Source of the DNA: Bradyrhizobium sp. CSS354
Lineage (GTDB): Bacteria; Pseudomonadota; Alphaproteobacteria; Rhizobiales; Xanthobacteraceae
Reading direction: 5' to 3'
DNA length: 64,000 nt
NCBI RefSeq assembly: GCF_029051725.1
Contig: NZ_JAACFU010000004.1
Location: forward strand, 124,001 to 188,000
Made by a program: the position numbers and the translations under genes. The notes under the pieces are model-generated. The model was not told the origin of the DNA, did no database searches, and was given only the letters and a program-made list of their open reading frames with translations. Every line of letters starts with the position of its first letter. Positions within the stretch are counted from its first letter, which is position 1. Positions 30,413-37,802 of this stretch are shown here, piece by piece.

Positions 30413-32146
30413 ATGACCGGCAACGAGCGCAACGCAGGCGAAACCTATGAGTGCGATGTGCTCGTGGCCGGATCGGGCTGCTCCGGCATGTCGGCCGCTA
30501 TCACCGCACGCTATCGCGGCCTCGACGTCCTGATCGTCGACAAGGAGCCGCGATTCGGCGGCACGACCGCGCGGTCCGGCGGCTGGTTGTGGATTCCCGG
30601 CACGTCGCTGGCAAAGGCTTACGGCATCGAGGACACGCCGGAGCAGGCGCGGACTTACCTGCGGCACGAAGCCGGCAACAACTTTGACGCCGCGCGGGTC
30701 GATGCGTTCCTGAGCGCCGGGCCCGAGGCGGTCGATTTTTTCACCAGCAAGACGGCGCTCCGTTTCGACATGCCGCTGGTGTTCCCGGACTACCACGCCG
30801 AGGCGCCCGGCGGCACCCAGGGCGGTCGTTCGATGGTGGCACGCCCGTTCGACGGCCGCGAGCTCGGCGGCCAGATCAAGACCCTCGGCATGCCCCTGCC
30901 CGAGCTGACCGTATTCGGCATGATGCTCGGATCCGGCAAGGACATCGTCCATTTCATGCGCGCGACGAAGTCGCTGACCTCAGCGGTCTATGTCGCAAAG
31001 CGCCTGTCGCGGCATCTGATGGACGTGCTGCGCTACGGCCGCGGCATGACGCTGACCAACGGCAATGCGCTCGCCGGGCGCCTCGCGAAATCCGCGCAGG
31101 ACATGAAGATTCCGATGTGGCTGTCCGCGCCGGTACGCGAGCTGACGGTCGAGAACGGCACTGTCACCGGCGCCATTGTCGCCCGCGAGGGACGCGACGT
31201 CCGCATTCGTGCAAGACAAGGCGTCGTGCTCGCCTGCGGCGGTTTCCCGCATGATGTCGAACGGCGCAAGAAGATGTTCCCACACGCGCCGACCGGCAAC
31301 GAGCACTTTTCGCCGGGACCGACCGGCAACACCGGCGACGGCCTCCGGCTTGCCGAGAACGCCGGCGGACACATCGAGGACCGCCTGCCGAACGCGGCAG
31401 CCTGGGTCCCGGTCTCGGTCACCAAGCGCAAGGACGGCTCAAACGGCGTGATGCCGCATTTCATCGACCGCGCCAAACCCGGCGTGATCGCGGTGATGCG
31501 TGACGGCAAGCGCTTTGCCAACGAGGGCAATTCCTATCACGACTTCGTCCAGGCCATGGTCAAGGCGGCGAAGCCCGGCGAGGAGATCGCGGCCTACCTG
31601 GTCTGCGATCACCAGACCCTGCGCAAATACGGCCTCGGCTGCGTACCGCCATTCCCGATGCCGCTGGGTCATCACCTCAAGACCGGCTATCTCATGCGCG
31701 GCGAGACGCTGGAGGCGCTCGCGGCAAAGGCGGGCATCGACAGCACGGCGTTCGTCGGAACCGTCAAGCAGTTCAATGCGACCGCACCACAGGGACATGA
31801 TGCGGCCTTCGGCAAGGGCTCGAAGGCCTATAACCGCTACCAGGGCGATGCGCTGCACGGCCCGAACCCCTGCGTCGCCCCAATCGAGAACGGCCCGTTC
31901 TACGCTATCAAGATGGTAGTCGGCGATCTCGGCACCTATGCCGGCATCGTCACCGACGAGAATGCGCGGGCGCTCGATGCTGAAGGACGGGTGATTCCCG
32001 GGCTGTATGCCGCCGGCAACGACATGGCGAGCATCATGGGTGGCAATTATCCCGGCGCCGGCATCACGCTTGGGCCGGCGCTGACCTTCGGCTACATTGC
32101 CGGCCGTCATCTCGCCGACAGCGCCGCCAAGCGCAACGCGGCGTAA
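30413..32146 (+). CDS. FAD-dependent oxidoreductase (fumarate reductase / ketosteroid dehydrogenase-like)
   Basis: A 577-aa flavoprotein. N-terminal Rossmann motif VLVAGSGCSGMSAAI, then DKEPRFGGTTARSGGWLWIPG, a signature shared with 3-ketosteroid-delta1-dehydrogenases and flavocytochrome c. The C-terminal FAD block is GLYAAGNDMASIMGGNYPGAG. GAGG precedes the ATG. It sits between a binding-protein gene (7 nt) and an IclR regulator (23 nt), so the three form an operon. The substrate is unknown; a cyclic ketone or enoyl acid would fit the family. Confidence 0.88.
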   Translation: MTGNERNAGETYECDVLVAGSGCSGMSAAITARYRGLDVLIVDKEPRFGGTTARSGGWLWIPGTSLAKAYGIEDTPEQARTYLRHEAGNNFDAARVDAFLSAGPEAVDFFTSKTALRFDMPLVFPDYHAEAPGGTQGGRSMVARPFDGRELGGQIKTLGMPLPELTVFGMMLGSGKDIVHFMRATKSLTSAVYVAKRLSRHLMDVLRYGRGMTLTNGNALAGRLAKSAQDMKIPMWLSAPVRELTVENGTVTGAIVAREGRDVRIRARQGVVLACGGFPHDVERRKKMFPHAPTGNEHFSPGPTGNTGDGLRLAENAGGHIEDRLPNAAAWVPVSVTKRKDGSNGVMPHFIDRAKPGVIAVMRDGKRFANEGNSYHDFVQAMVKAAKPGEEIAAYLVCDHQTLRKYGLGCVPPFPMPLGHHLKTGYLMRGETLEALAAKAGIDSTAFVGTVKQFNATAPQGHDAAFGKGSKAYNRYQGDALHGPNPCVAPIENGPFYAIKMVVGDLGTYAGIVTDENARALDAEGRVIPGLYAAGNDMASIMGGNYPGAGITLGPALTFGYIAGRHLADSAAKRNAA

Positions 32147-32169
32147 GCGAGCCGCACGCCAGGAGGCGC

Positions 32170-32964
32170 ATGAAAAGAGAAAGCCGCGGCATCCAGTCGA
32201 TCGAGGTCGGCGGAGAATTGCTCCGCGCGCTTGCGAGATGCGGCGAGCCGATGATGCTGCGCGATCTCGCGCGCGAGGCCGGCATGACGCCGGCCAAGGC
32301 GCATCCCTATCTCGCCAGCTTCTCCCGCATCGGCCTGATCGAGCAGGACGAGACCACCGGCCGTTACGAGATCGGCGCGCTGGCGCTGGAGCTCGGCCTG
32401 ATCAGCCTGCGCCGCCTGTCCGGCGTACGCATCGCAGGACCGAAGATAGCGGCGCTCGCAAGTCAGATCGGGCATGCGGTCTCGCTCGCGGTCTGGGGGA
32501 CGCACGGCCCGACCGTGGTGCAGCTGGAAGAACCCGGCCAGCCGGTGCATATCGTGATGCGGGCCGGTTCGGTGATGGCGCTGCTGGAGACAGCCACGGG
32601 CCGGGCTTTTGCCGCCTTCCTGCCGGAGAAAACCATCAACGCCGCACTCGAAAGCGGCCTCGATCGTCACGGCGTCGGCTACAATCCGAAACGCACCGTG
32701 AAAGGCGCGAAGCTCGCCGACATGCTCACCGAGGTCCGCAAGCACGGCCTCGCCCGCGCGCTCGGCGACCCCCTGCCCGGCGTCAACGCATTCTCAGCGC
32801 CCGTGTTCGACCATTCCGGCCATGTCGCGCTGGTGATCACCGCGATGGGGCCGGAAGGCACGTTCGATGCCCGCTGGGACAGCCCCATCGCCCACGCGCT
32901 AAGCGACTGCGCCGGCGGGATCTCGAAGCGGCTGGGTCACGGGATAACGGCTGCGGCGGAGTGA
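32170..32964 (+). CDS. IclR-family transcriptional regulator
   Basis: A 264-aa regulator: winged HTH at residues 8-65 (PMMLRDLAREAGMTPAKAHPYLAS), then the IclR GAF-like effector domain. It has GGAGG upstream of the ATG. It closes the LivK/FAD oxidoreductase operon and probably controls it. No signal or unusual feature. Confidence 0.92.
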   Translation: MKRESRGIQSIEVGGELLRALARCGEPMMLRDLAREAGMTPAKAHPYLASFSRIGLIEQDETTGRYEIGALALELGLISLRRLSGVRIAGPKIAALASQIGHAVSLAVWGTHGPTVVQLEEPGQPVHIVMRAGSVMALLETATGRAFAAFLPEKTINAALESGLDRHGVGYNPKRTVKGAKLADMLTEVRKHGLARALGDPLPGVNAFSAPVFDHSGHVALVITAMGPEGTFDARWDSPIAHALSDCAGGISKRLGHGITAAAE

Positions 32965-32993
32965 GGGGCTCGCTGCCTCATCCGACCTCCGCT

Positions 32994-33093
32994 GTCATGC
33001 CACGCGAAGGCGGGGCATCCAGTACGCCGCGGCACCTCGGTTCACCGCGGGCGTCTTGGCGTACTGGATCGCCCGGTCAAGCCGGGCGATGAC
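32994..33093. repeat. Imperfect long inverted repeat
   Basis: Left arm 32994-33028 (GTCATGCC ... CATCCAGTACGCC) and right arm 33058-33093 (GGCGTACTGGATCG ... GATGAC) form a long imperfect hairpin in the gap between the convergent IclR and SDR genes. It could act as a bidirectional terminator and belongs to the same style of palindromic repeat as elsewhere in the window. Confidence 0.7.
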
Positions 33094-33109
33094 AGAGAAT
33101 GGGTCCGCC

Positions 33110-33892
33110 CTACTTGTCCCTCACCGGCACCGTGTAATTCAGGATCAACCGCCCACCATCCGGATAGATCGTCTGTCCCGTGATATACGACGCATCGTCG
33201 CTTGCCAGGAACGCCACGACGGAGGCCACCTCGCCCGGCTCGCCGCCGCGGCCGGCCGGCGTGCGTGACATTACGGTTTTGCGGGCATCCTCCGAGGTGT
33301 AGATGGACGATGCCACCATGTCGGTCAAAATCGTGCCCGGCCCGACAGCGACGACGCGAATATTGTGCGGAGCCAGCGCGACGGCGGCCACTGATGTGAG
33401 CTGCTTCATGCCGCCCTTGGACATGGCGTAGGTGGCAAGCGCCGGGATCGCCAGCAGCGCGTTCACCGAAGACATGTTGATGATGACTCCGCCGCCGCTA
33501 CCTTGCGCAATCATCTGCTTCGCCGCCGCCTGCACGCCGAAGAACGCGCCCTTCAGATTGATGCCGATGATCTCGTCAAATTCTTCTTCGGAAATCTCCA
33601 GGAGGTCCCGGTTGCGGGCGACGCCGGCATTGTTGACCATGATGTCGAGCCGGCCGAACTCCTTTGCGGCAGTTGCGACCAGCTGGTCGACATCGGCGCG
33701 CTTTGCGACATTGCCGACGACAGTGCGCAAGGCCTCCGGCCGTCCGAGCTCGGCAGCCGTCGCGGCCAAGCCATCGGCATCGACGTCCGAGATGACGACT
33801 TTGACGCCGTCGTCCAGGAATCGTTTCGCGCAAGCCTTGCCGATACCGCGCGCCGCGCCGGTGATGGCGGCGACCTTGCCGGATAGTTTCAT
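33110..33892 (-). CDS. Short-chain dehydrogenase/reductase
   Basis: Classical SDR (260 aa), NAD(P)-dependent. Cofactor motif TGAARGIG at the N-terminus, NNAGVAR, catalytic Ser in INMSSVNA, and YAMSKGG (Tyr-X3-Lys), followed by PGTILTDM. ATG at 33892 with GGAG; the longer open frame to 34219 is antisense of the decarboxylase gene. It is last in a minus-strand trio with the two subunits of a TPP decarboxylase, so it may reduce the aldehyde that enzyme forms. This is inference. Confidence 0.93.
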   Translation of the reverse strand: MKLSGKVAAITGAARGIGKACAKRFLDDGVKVVISDVDADGLAATAAELGRPEALRTVVGNVAKRADVDQLVATAAKEFGRLDIMVNNAGVARNRDLLEISEEEFDEIIGINLKGAFFGVQAAAKQMIAQGSGGGVIINMSSVNALLAIPALATYAMSKGGMKQLTSVAAVALAPHNIRVVAVGPGTILTDMVASSIYTSEDARKTVMSRTPAGRGGEPGEVASVVAFLASDDASYITGQTIYPDGGRLILNYTVPVRDK

Positions 33893-33950
33893 GGTCTCAC
33901 TCCAGAGTATCTGCTTCGACAGCAGACTGTCGCCGGGCGAGAAACCCGGC

Positions 33951-34541
33951 TCAGGCCGCCGCGAAGCCGAGATGAGCACGGAACCGGTTCTTGATAAAGA
34001 CAGCATCGCGCGAGGGCAGCGAGCGCGGCGGATTTTCGGCCAGTACCTTGATGACAAAAAGCCGCGGGCCATCGGCCGTCTCGTCGAGCTGCGTCGCCAG
34101 ACGTGCCACCTCCTCGAGCGTCCGCACGGTTCCGGTCGCGGCAAAGCCGCAGGCCACAGCAATCGCGGTGAGATCGACGCCGCGCCCGGTGTGGCTGGCC
34201 TGCATCCCGGTCTCGCCAAAATGCTGATTGTCGATCACGACGATGTCGAGATTGCGCGGGCGTGCGACGCCGATGGTCGCCATGCCGCCGAGGCCCATCA
34301 ATTGCTCGCCATCCCCGGTCAAGGCGAGGACGCGCTTTCCCGGCTGGGCCTGCGCGAGGCCAAGCCCGATCAGCGCGGCGCCGCCCATGGCGCCCCAGAG
34401 ATAGAAATTGCCGTCGTGGTCGCCGACCGAATGAAGGTCATAGGTCGGCGAGCCGAGGCCGGAGACGACCAGCGTGTCCTTGCGATTCTTCAGGAGCGCG
34501 GCGACCGCGGCGCGGCGATCGAGTTGAGCTTGCATTGGCAT
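33951..34541 (-). CDS. TPP-dependent decarboxylase, C-terminal subunit (sulfopyruvate decarboxylase beta-like)
   Basis: TPP-binding subunit (196 aa) of a split 2-oxo acid decarboxylase related to ComE and phosphonopyruvate decarboxylase. It shows the pyrophosphate/Mg motif ALTGDGEQLMGLGGM ending in VVIDNQ, and the block AMGGAALIGLGLAQ. The ATG at 34541 overlaps the partner's stop (TGATG). Two-subunit organisation and lengths fit sulfopyruvate decarboxylase, but phosphonopyruvate or another oxo acid is possible. Confidence 0.78.
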   Translation of the reverse strand: MPMQAQLDRRAAVAALLKNRKDTLVVSGLGSPTYDLHSVGDHDGNFYLWGAMGGAALIGLGLAQAQPGKRVLALTGDGEQLMGLGGMATIGVARPRNLDIVVIDNQHFGETGMQASHTGRGVDLTAIAVACGFAATGTVRTLEEVARLATQLDETADGPRLFVIKVLAENPPRSLPSRDAVFIKNRFRAHLGFAAA

Positions 34542-35080
34542 CACCACTTCTTCTTGCCGATCAGGCGCTGCCCGATCAAAACGGCAATCTGCTGATCGGA
34601 TTCGTAGGCAAGCGGCGCGGCCGATTCGACCGTCTCGATCAGATCCTCTCCTGTCTCCGCGCGCATCACCTTCAGGCCGATCGCCTCCAGCGAGGGCTGG
34701 GTAGCCCGGCTCATCGGCACCTGCCAGGGATTGAACTCGGCCCATTCGCCGCGCATCGTCACCAGCATCAGCAGTGGAAATCGTCCGATTGCCGACAGCG
34801 ACAGCATGTTGATGCAATTGCCGACCCCGCTCGACTGCATCAAGAGCACGCTGCGCTGTCCACCGAGCCAGGCGCCTGCGGCGATGGCAACGCCCTCCTC
34901 TTCCGTCGTCAGCACGTTGGTGGTGACGTCGCGGTCGGCCGAGAACAGGCTGATGAGCTGGCTGTGGCCGGCATCGGGGACGTAGGACATCTGCCGCACG
35001 TCGGCGGCTTTCAGGATGCGGTAGAGCTCGGACGGCCAATCGTCTGCGCGCGTGTCGGGATTGGATTGAAGGCTGTGCAC
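34541..35080 (-). CDS. TPP-dependent decarboxylase, N-terminal subunit (sulfopyruvate decarboxylase alpha-like)
   Basis: Pyrimidine-binding subunit (179 aa), the ComD-like half. It has SYVPDAGHSQLISL, the TPP-activating Glu in TTEEEGVAIAAGAWLGG, and MQSSGVGNCINMLS. Start is a GTG at 35080 with GGAG 8 nt upstream. It overlaps the beta subunit by 1 nt. Its upstream region is now interrupted about 280 nt away by the integrated element, so distal regulatory DNA could have been displaced. Confidence 0.78.
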   Translation of the reverse strand: MHSLQSNPDTRADDWPSELYRILKAADVRQMSYVPDAGHSQLISLFSADRDVTTNVLTTEEEGVAIAAGAWLGGQRSVLLMQSSGVGNCINMLSLSAIGRFPLLMLVTMRGEWAEFNPWQVPMSRATQPSLEAIGLKVMRAETGEDLIETVESAAPLAYESDQQIAVLIGQRLIGKKKW

Positions 35081-35373
35081 CGCTTGTCTCCGTGATTTCG
35101 AGCGGCACTCTAGCGATGTTCAGGCCCGAAAGCTCTGACCGTCTGGCGCGATCAGGTATCGAGGGATTGTATAGCTGCCTCTTCCACTGCCGGTGGGACA
35201 GCGCACGATGCGCATGGCTGCGCCCTCTCCCTTGCGGGAGAGGGCATCACCGCTGATAGATACAAACTCATTTGGGTGAGGGGTATCTCTCCGTGCACTC
35301 ATCCGCATCTATATGCGCGGAGAGATACCCCTCATCCGGCGCTTCGCGCCACCTTCTCCCGCAAGGGGAGAAG
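35081..35373. repeat. Multi-hairpin intergenic repeat at the left edge of the element
   Basis: No gene. Four hairpins in series: GCCCTCTCCC-TTGC-GGGAGAGGGC (35222-35245); a 17-bp perfect stem, TGAGGGGTATCTCTCCG (35277-35293) with its complement at 35318-35334; GGCGC-TTC-GCGCC (35338-35350); and CTTCTCCC-GCAA-GGGGAGAAG (35353-35373). The last hairpin contains the 17-bp sequence that recurs at 47324. Confidence 0.85.
35357..35373. other. Candidate attL (17-bp direct repeat)
   Basis: TCCCGCAAGGGGAGAAG, identical to 47324-47340, 150 nt upstream of the integrase start. At this end it is embedded in a complete hairpin repeat; at the other end only these 17 bases are present. That asymmetry is expected if a circular element recombined into a pre-existing chromosomal repeat. 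Confidence 0.7.
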
Positions 35374-35523
35374 ACGCAAGTTGCAGCGTAGTCTGAGCGG
35401 GTGCTACACTTGCGCGTAAGCCCTTGAAATGCCATCTGAAAGTAGCTGACGCTATGCTGGCACTAGCAGCCGCTATGCCTCCGCTGTTTTTTACACTGGC
35501 GTGAAACCGAGGACGATTCGCCT

Positions 35524-36783
35524 ATGCCCAAGCCCCGCAAGATCGCGCTGGAGACACCGACCGCGCGCGCCAAGCTCCCGCCGCGCAAGGCAAGCTACTT
35601 CGTTCGCGTCGCGCCAAACGTCGCGCTCGGCTATCGCAGAAACCAAAGCGGCTTCGGAACGTGGAGCGTGCGCTTCGCCGATGGCAGCCCGAACGGCTGG
35701 CTGCGAAAGTTCGGCACCGCCGACGATCTGGAGCCCGCCAACAATAAGAGCGTGTTCAATTACGATCAGGCGATAAAGCAGGCGCGCACGCTGGCGCGCG
35801 GTGATGCTGACACCGAGACCGACACGGCGAGCGGATTCGCGCCGATCAGCGTCGATGGCGCGTTGACCGCTTACGAGCGCGACCTCGAAACAAGGCAAAG
35901 CTCGATCTACAACGCGCGCATGCCGCGCAAGCATCTGACGCCCGCGCTGTTGATGAAGCCGGTCTCAATGTTGTCCGCGAACGAATTGAAGCGCTGGCGC
36001 GACGGCCTGATCGGCGGTGAGCTGGTGGACGCCTCGATCAACCGCATGCTGAAGTGCCTGCGTGCGGCCCTGAACCTCGCCGCCCGGCTCGACAAGCGCA
36101 TCCAGAACAAGGATGCGTGGACGGACGGCCTCGAAAGCCTGTCCGATGCCGACAACGCCCGCAACGTCATTCTCACCGACAAGCAAGTGACGGCCTTCGT
36201 TCGTGCGTCCTACGCTCACGACGCCGCACTCGGTCTCTATGTCGATGTGCTAGCGGAAAGCGGCGCGAGGGCCTCGCAGGCCTCGCGGTTGCTCGTCTCC
36301 GATCTGATCGCTCATCCGAAAGCACCAAGGGTATCGATGCCCAAGGCGGGTAAAGGCGGCGCAAAGAACCGCACGAAGCAGAAAGCCGAACGCTACTCCG
36401 TAGCGATCTCGGAGCGGTTGGCGAACCGATTGAAGGTCGCTGCCGTGGGCCGAGCCGACGATGCGCCGCTGTTGGTGCAGGCTGACGGCACGTCATGGGG
36501 CGAGCGGCCGAACGACAATTATGGGGACGGCATCAGCGCCGTCGTCGCGAACCTCAAATTCGGCTCGGAGGTCACGATGGGCGCACTAAGGCACAGCAGC
36601 ATCGTTCGCGCGTTGCTGAAGGGCATTCCGGTCCGGGTCGTCGCGGCAAGTCACAACTCATCGACGGTGCAGATCGAACGAACCTACAGCAAGCATATCC
36701 TCGATCACGCCGACGATCTGCAGCGACGGGCTCTGCTCGACCACGACGAACCCGCAGACAACGTCGTCGCACTGGCGAGCTGA
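35524..36783 (+). CDS. Tyrosine site-specific integrase
   Basis: A 419-aa tyrosine recombinase. A core-binding domain (about 105-200) precedes the catalytic domain. Catalytic residues: Arg249 in ESGARASQ, the second box ALRHSS with Arg356, His377 in AASHNSS, and nucleophile Tyr388 in ERTYSKH. The second box has Gly-Ala where most families have His-X-X-Arg, a mild deviation. It lies 150 nt inside the left att site, the standard location. It should catalyse integration and, with a directionality factor, excision. Confidence 0.92.
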   Translation: MPKPRKIALETPTARAKLPPRKASYFVRVAPNVALGYRRNQSGFGTWSVRFADGSPNGWLRKFGTADDLEPANNKSVFNYDQAIKQARTLARGDADTETDTASGFAPISVDGALTAYERDLETRQSSIYNARMPRKHLTPALLMKPVSMLSANELKRWRDGLIGGELVDASINRMLKCLRAALNLAARLDKRIQNKDAWTDGLESLSDADNARNVILTDKQVTAFVRASYAHDAALGLYVDVLAESGARASQASRLLVSDLIAHPKAPRVSMPKAGKGGAKNRTKQKAERYSVAISERLANRLKVAAVGRADDAPLLVQADGTSWGERPNDNYGDGISAVVANLKFGSEVTMGALRHSSIVRALLKGIPVRVVAASHNSSTVQIERTYSKHILDHADDLQRRALLDHDEPADNVVALAS

Positions 36784-36811
36784 CGCGAGACTTCGTATCA
36801 ACGAACTCTTG

Positions 36812-36841
36812 AACCCGGTGCTGCGAGGCACCGGGTTTTTC
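36812..36841 (+). terminator. Rho-independent terminator after integrase
   Basis: Perfect 10-bp stem AACCCGGTGC (36812-36821), 6-nt loop, GCACCGGGTT (36828-36837), followed by TTT. It sits 28 nt after the integrase stop and should separate integrase transcription from the downstream genes. Confidence 0.85.
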
Positions 36842-36996
36842 GTGCGCCGACGGCGTTTCACCAAGAGTTGAACGGTCAAAACGTCCTGTTCGTTTCACTG
36901 CAATGATTAGCGCTTAGTGGCGCTTAATTTTCGCTGTTCTCCTCCACGGACCGAGCGGTAGCTTACCGGTAGCATCCATCTAATGGAGTCGCCGCC

Positions 36997-37320
36997 ATGG
37001 CTCGCGTAAAGACTGGTCAAAAGCCCCGCGCCAACGCGAAGGAAAAGCTTGCGGAGGCGAAGGCCGAGCAGGCGAAGCGGCCGGTTGAACGGACGATGTA
37101 CACGATTCCGGAGTTTTGCGAGGCGCACAACATCTGCCTCGATTCGTACTACCGCATGCAGCGCACCGGCACCGGCCCGGTGGTCAAGAAGATCGGACAG
37201 TCCACCCGGATCAGTGTCGAAGCCGCCAGAGCGTGGCGCGAGGCGGCGGGGAAGGCCGAGACGCAGAAAGAGCACCCTGCGCGCGGGGCCGGCAACACGG
37301 CCGCCAGCGCCGAGGCCTGA
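36997..37320 (+). CDS. AlpA/excisionase-type DNA-binding protein
   Basis: A 107-aa small HTH protein: a basic Lys/Ala-rich N-terminus, then a MerR-like winged helix (TMYTIPEFCEAHNICLDSYYRM, with GPVVKKIGQSTRISVEAARAW). This is the AlpA/HTH_17 pattern found in recombination directionality factors and in the activators of Gram-negative PICI satellites. It lies just downstream of the integrase and its terminator. Either role (excision or activation) fits; sequence alone cannot decide. Confidence 0.78.
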   Translation: MARVKTGQKPRANAKEKLAEAKAEQAKRPVERTMYTIPEFCEAHNICLDSYYRMQRTGTGPVVKKIGQSTRISVEAARAWREAAGKAETQKEHPARGAGNTAASAEA

Positions 37321-37324
37321 GAAC

Positions 37325-37558
37325 ATGAAGATCATTCGAGGCAAACCAGCGAAGGGCAAACCGCCCAAGATCATCTGCACTGGCTGCGGCGCCCGCGCGC
37401 GCGAGGCCGGCGTCGCCGTTGACGACGCGGCGATTGGGCGCGGGTCCGATGTCGCCTCCATGATGATCGAAGAGGATGACATGCAGCCGCTGTGCGAGGC
37501 GTGCCTCGCTGCACTGGAGCGTGCCGAGATCGCGAGCACGCGGGAGCGGATGCAGTAA
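37325..37558 (+). CDS. Small protein with paired cysteines
   Basis: A 77-aa protein with two CxxC pairs (ICTGCG near residue 18 and LCEACL near residue 57), the layout of a small zinc ribbon. The N-terminus is Lys/Pro rich and the middle acidic. The ATG lies 4 nt after the AlpA-like gene stop, so the two are co-translated. Function is unknown; a DNA- or protein-binding accessory role for the AlpA-like protein is possible. Confidence 0.65.
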   Translation: MKIIRGKPAKGKPPKIICTGCGARAREAGVAVDDAAIGRGSDVASMMIEEDDMQPLCEACLAALERAEIASTRERMQ

Positions 37559-37689
37559 GCAACAAGCGTCCCCGGACGACATCGTCCGGGCAGAACTACT
37601 CACTGGCGGGCAAGCCGAACGTCCCCACTGGGGACACTGCGGACCTGACGACGAGATCGATCAGGCACCGCTGCGAATGAAAAAGCGAA

Positions 37690-37717
37690 CCGCCCCGGAA
37701 GGGGGCTACCGGGGCGG
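37690..37717 (+). terminator. Strong hairpin in the spacer before the rep gene
   Basis: Perfect 9-bp GC-rich stem CCGCCCCGG (37690-37698) with CCGGGGCGG (37709-37717) and a 10-nt loop. No T-run follows, so it could be a weak terminator or a regulatory hairpin. The 244-nt spacer 37559-37802 holds no other gene. Confidence 0.4.
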
Positions 37718-37802
37718 CGCGTCATTCGCATGGGTTTGCATCGTCACTGTACGCCTTGGACAGGCGGTGACGGTGTAGCCCAAAAAAACCGGGCTCGCAA
37801 TT

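Noticed and set aside
35081..35523. tRNA gene at the integration site
   Set aside because: Integrases often use tRNA 3' ends, so I looked for one at both ends of the element. Only the hairpin repeat is present.
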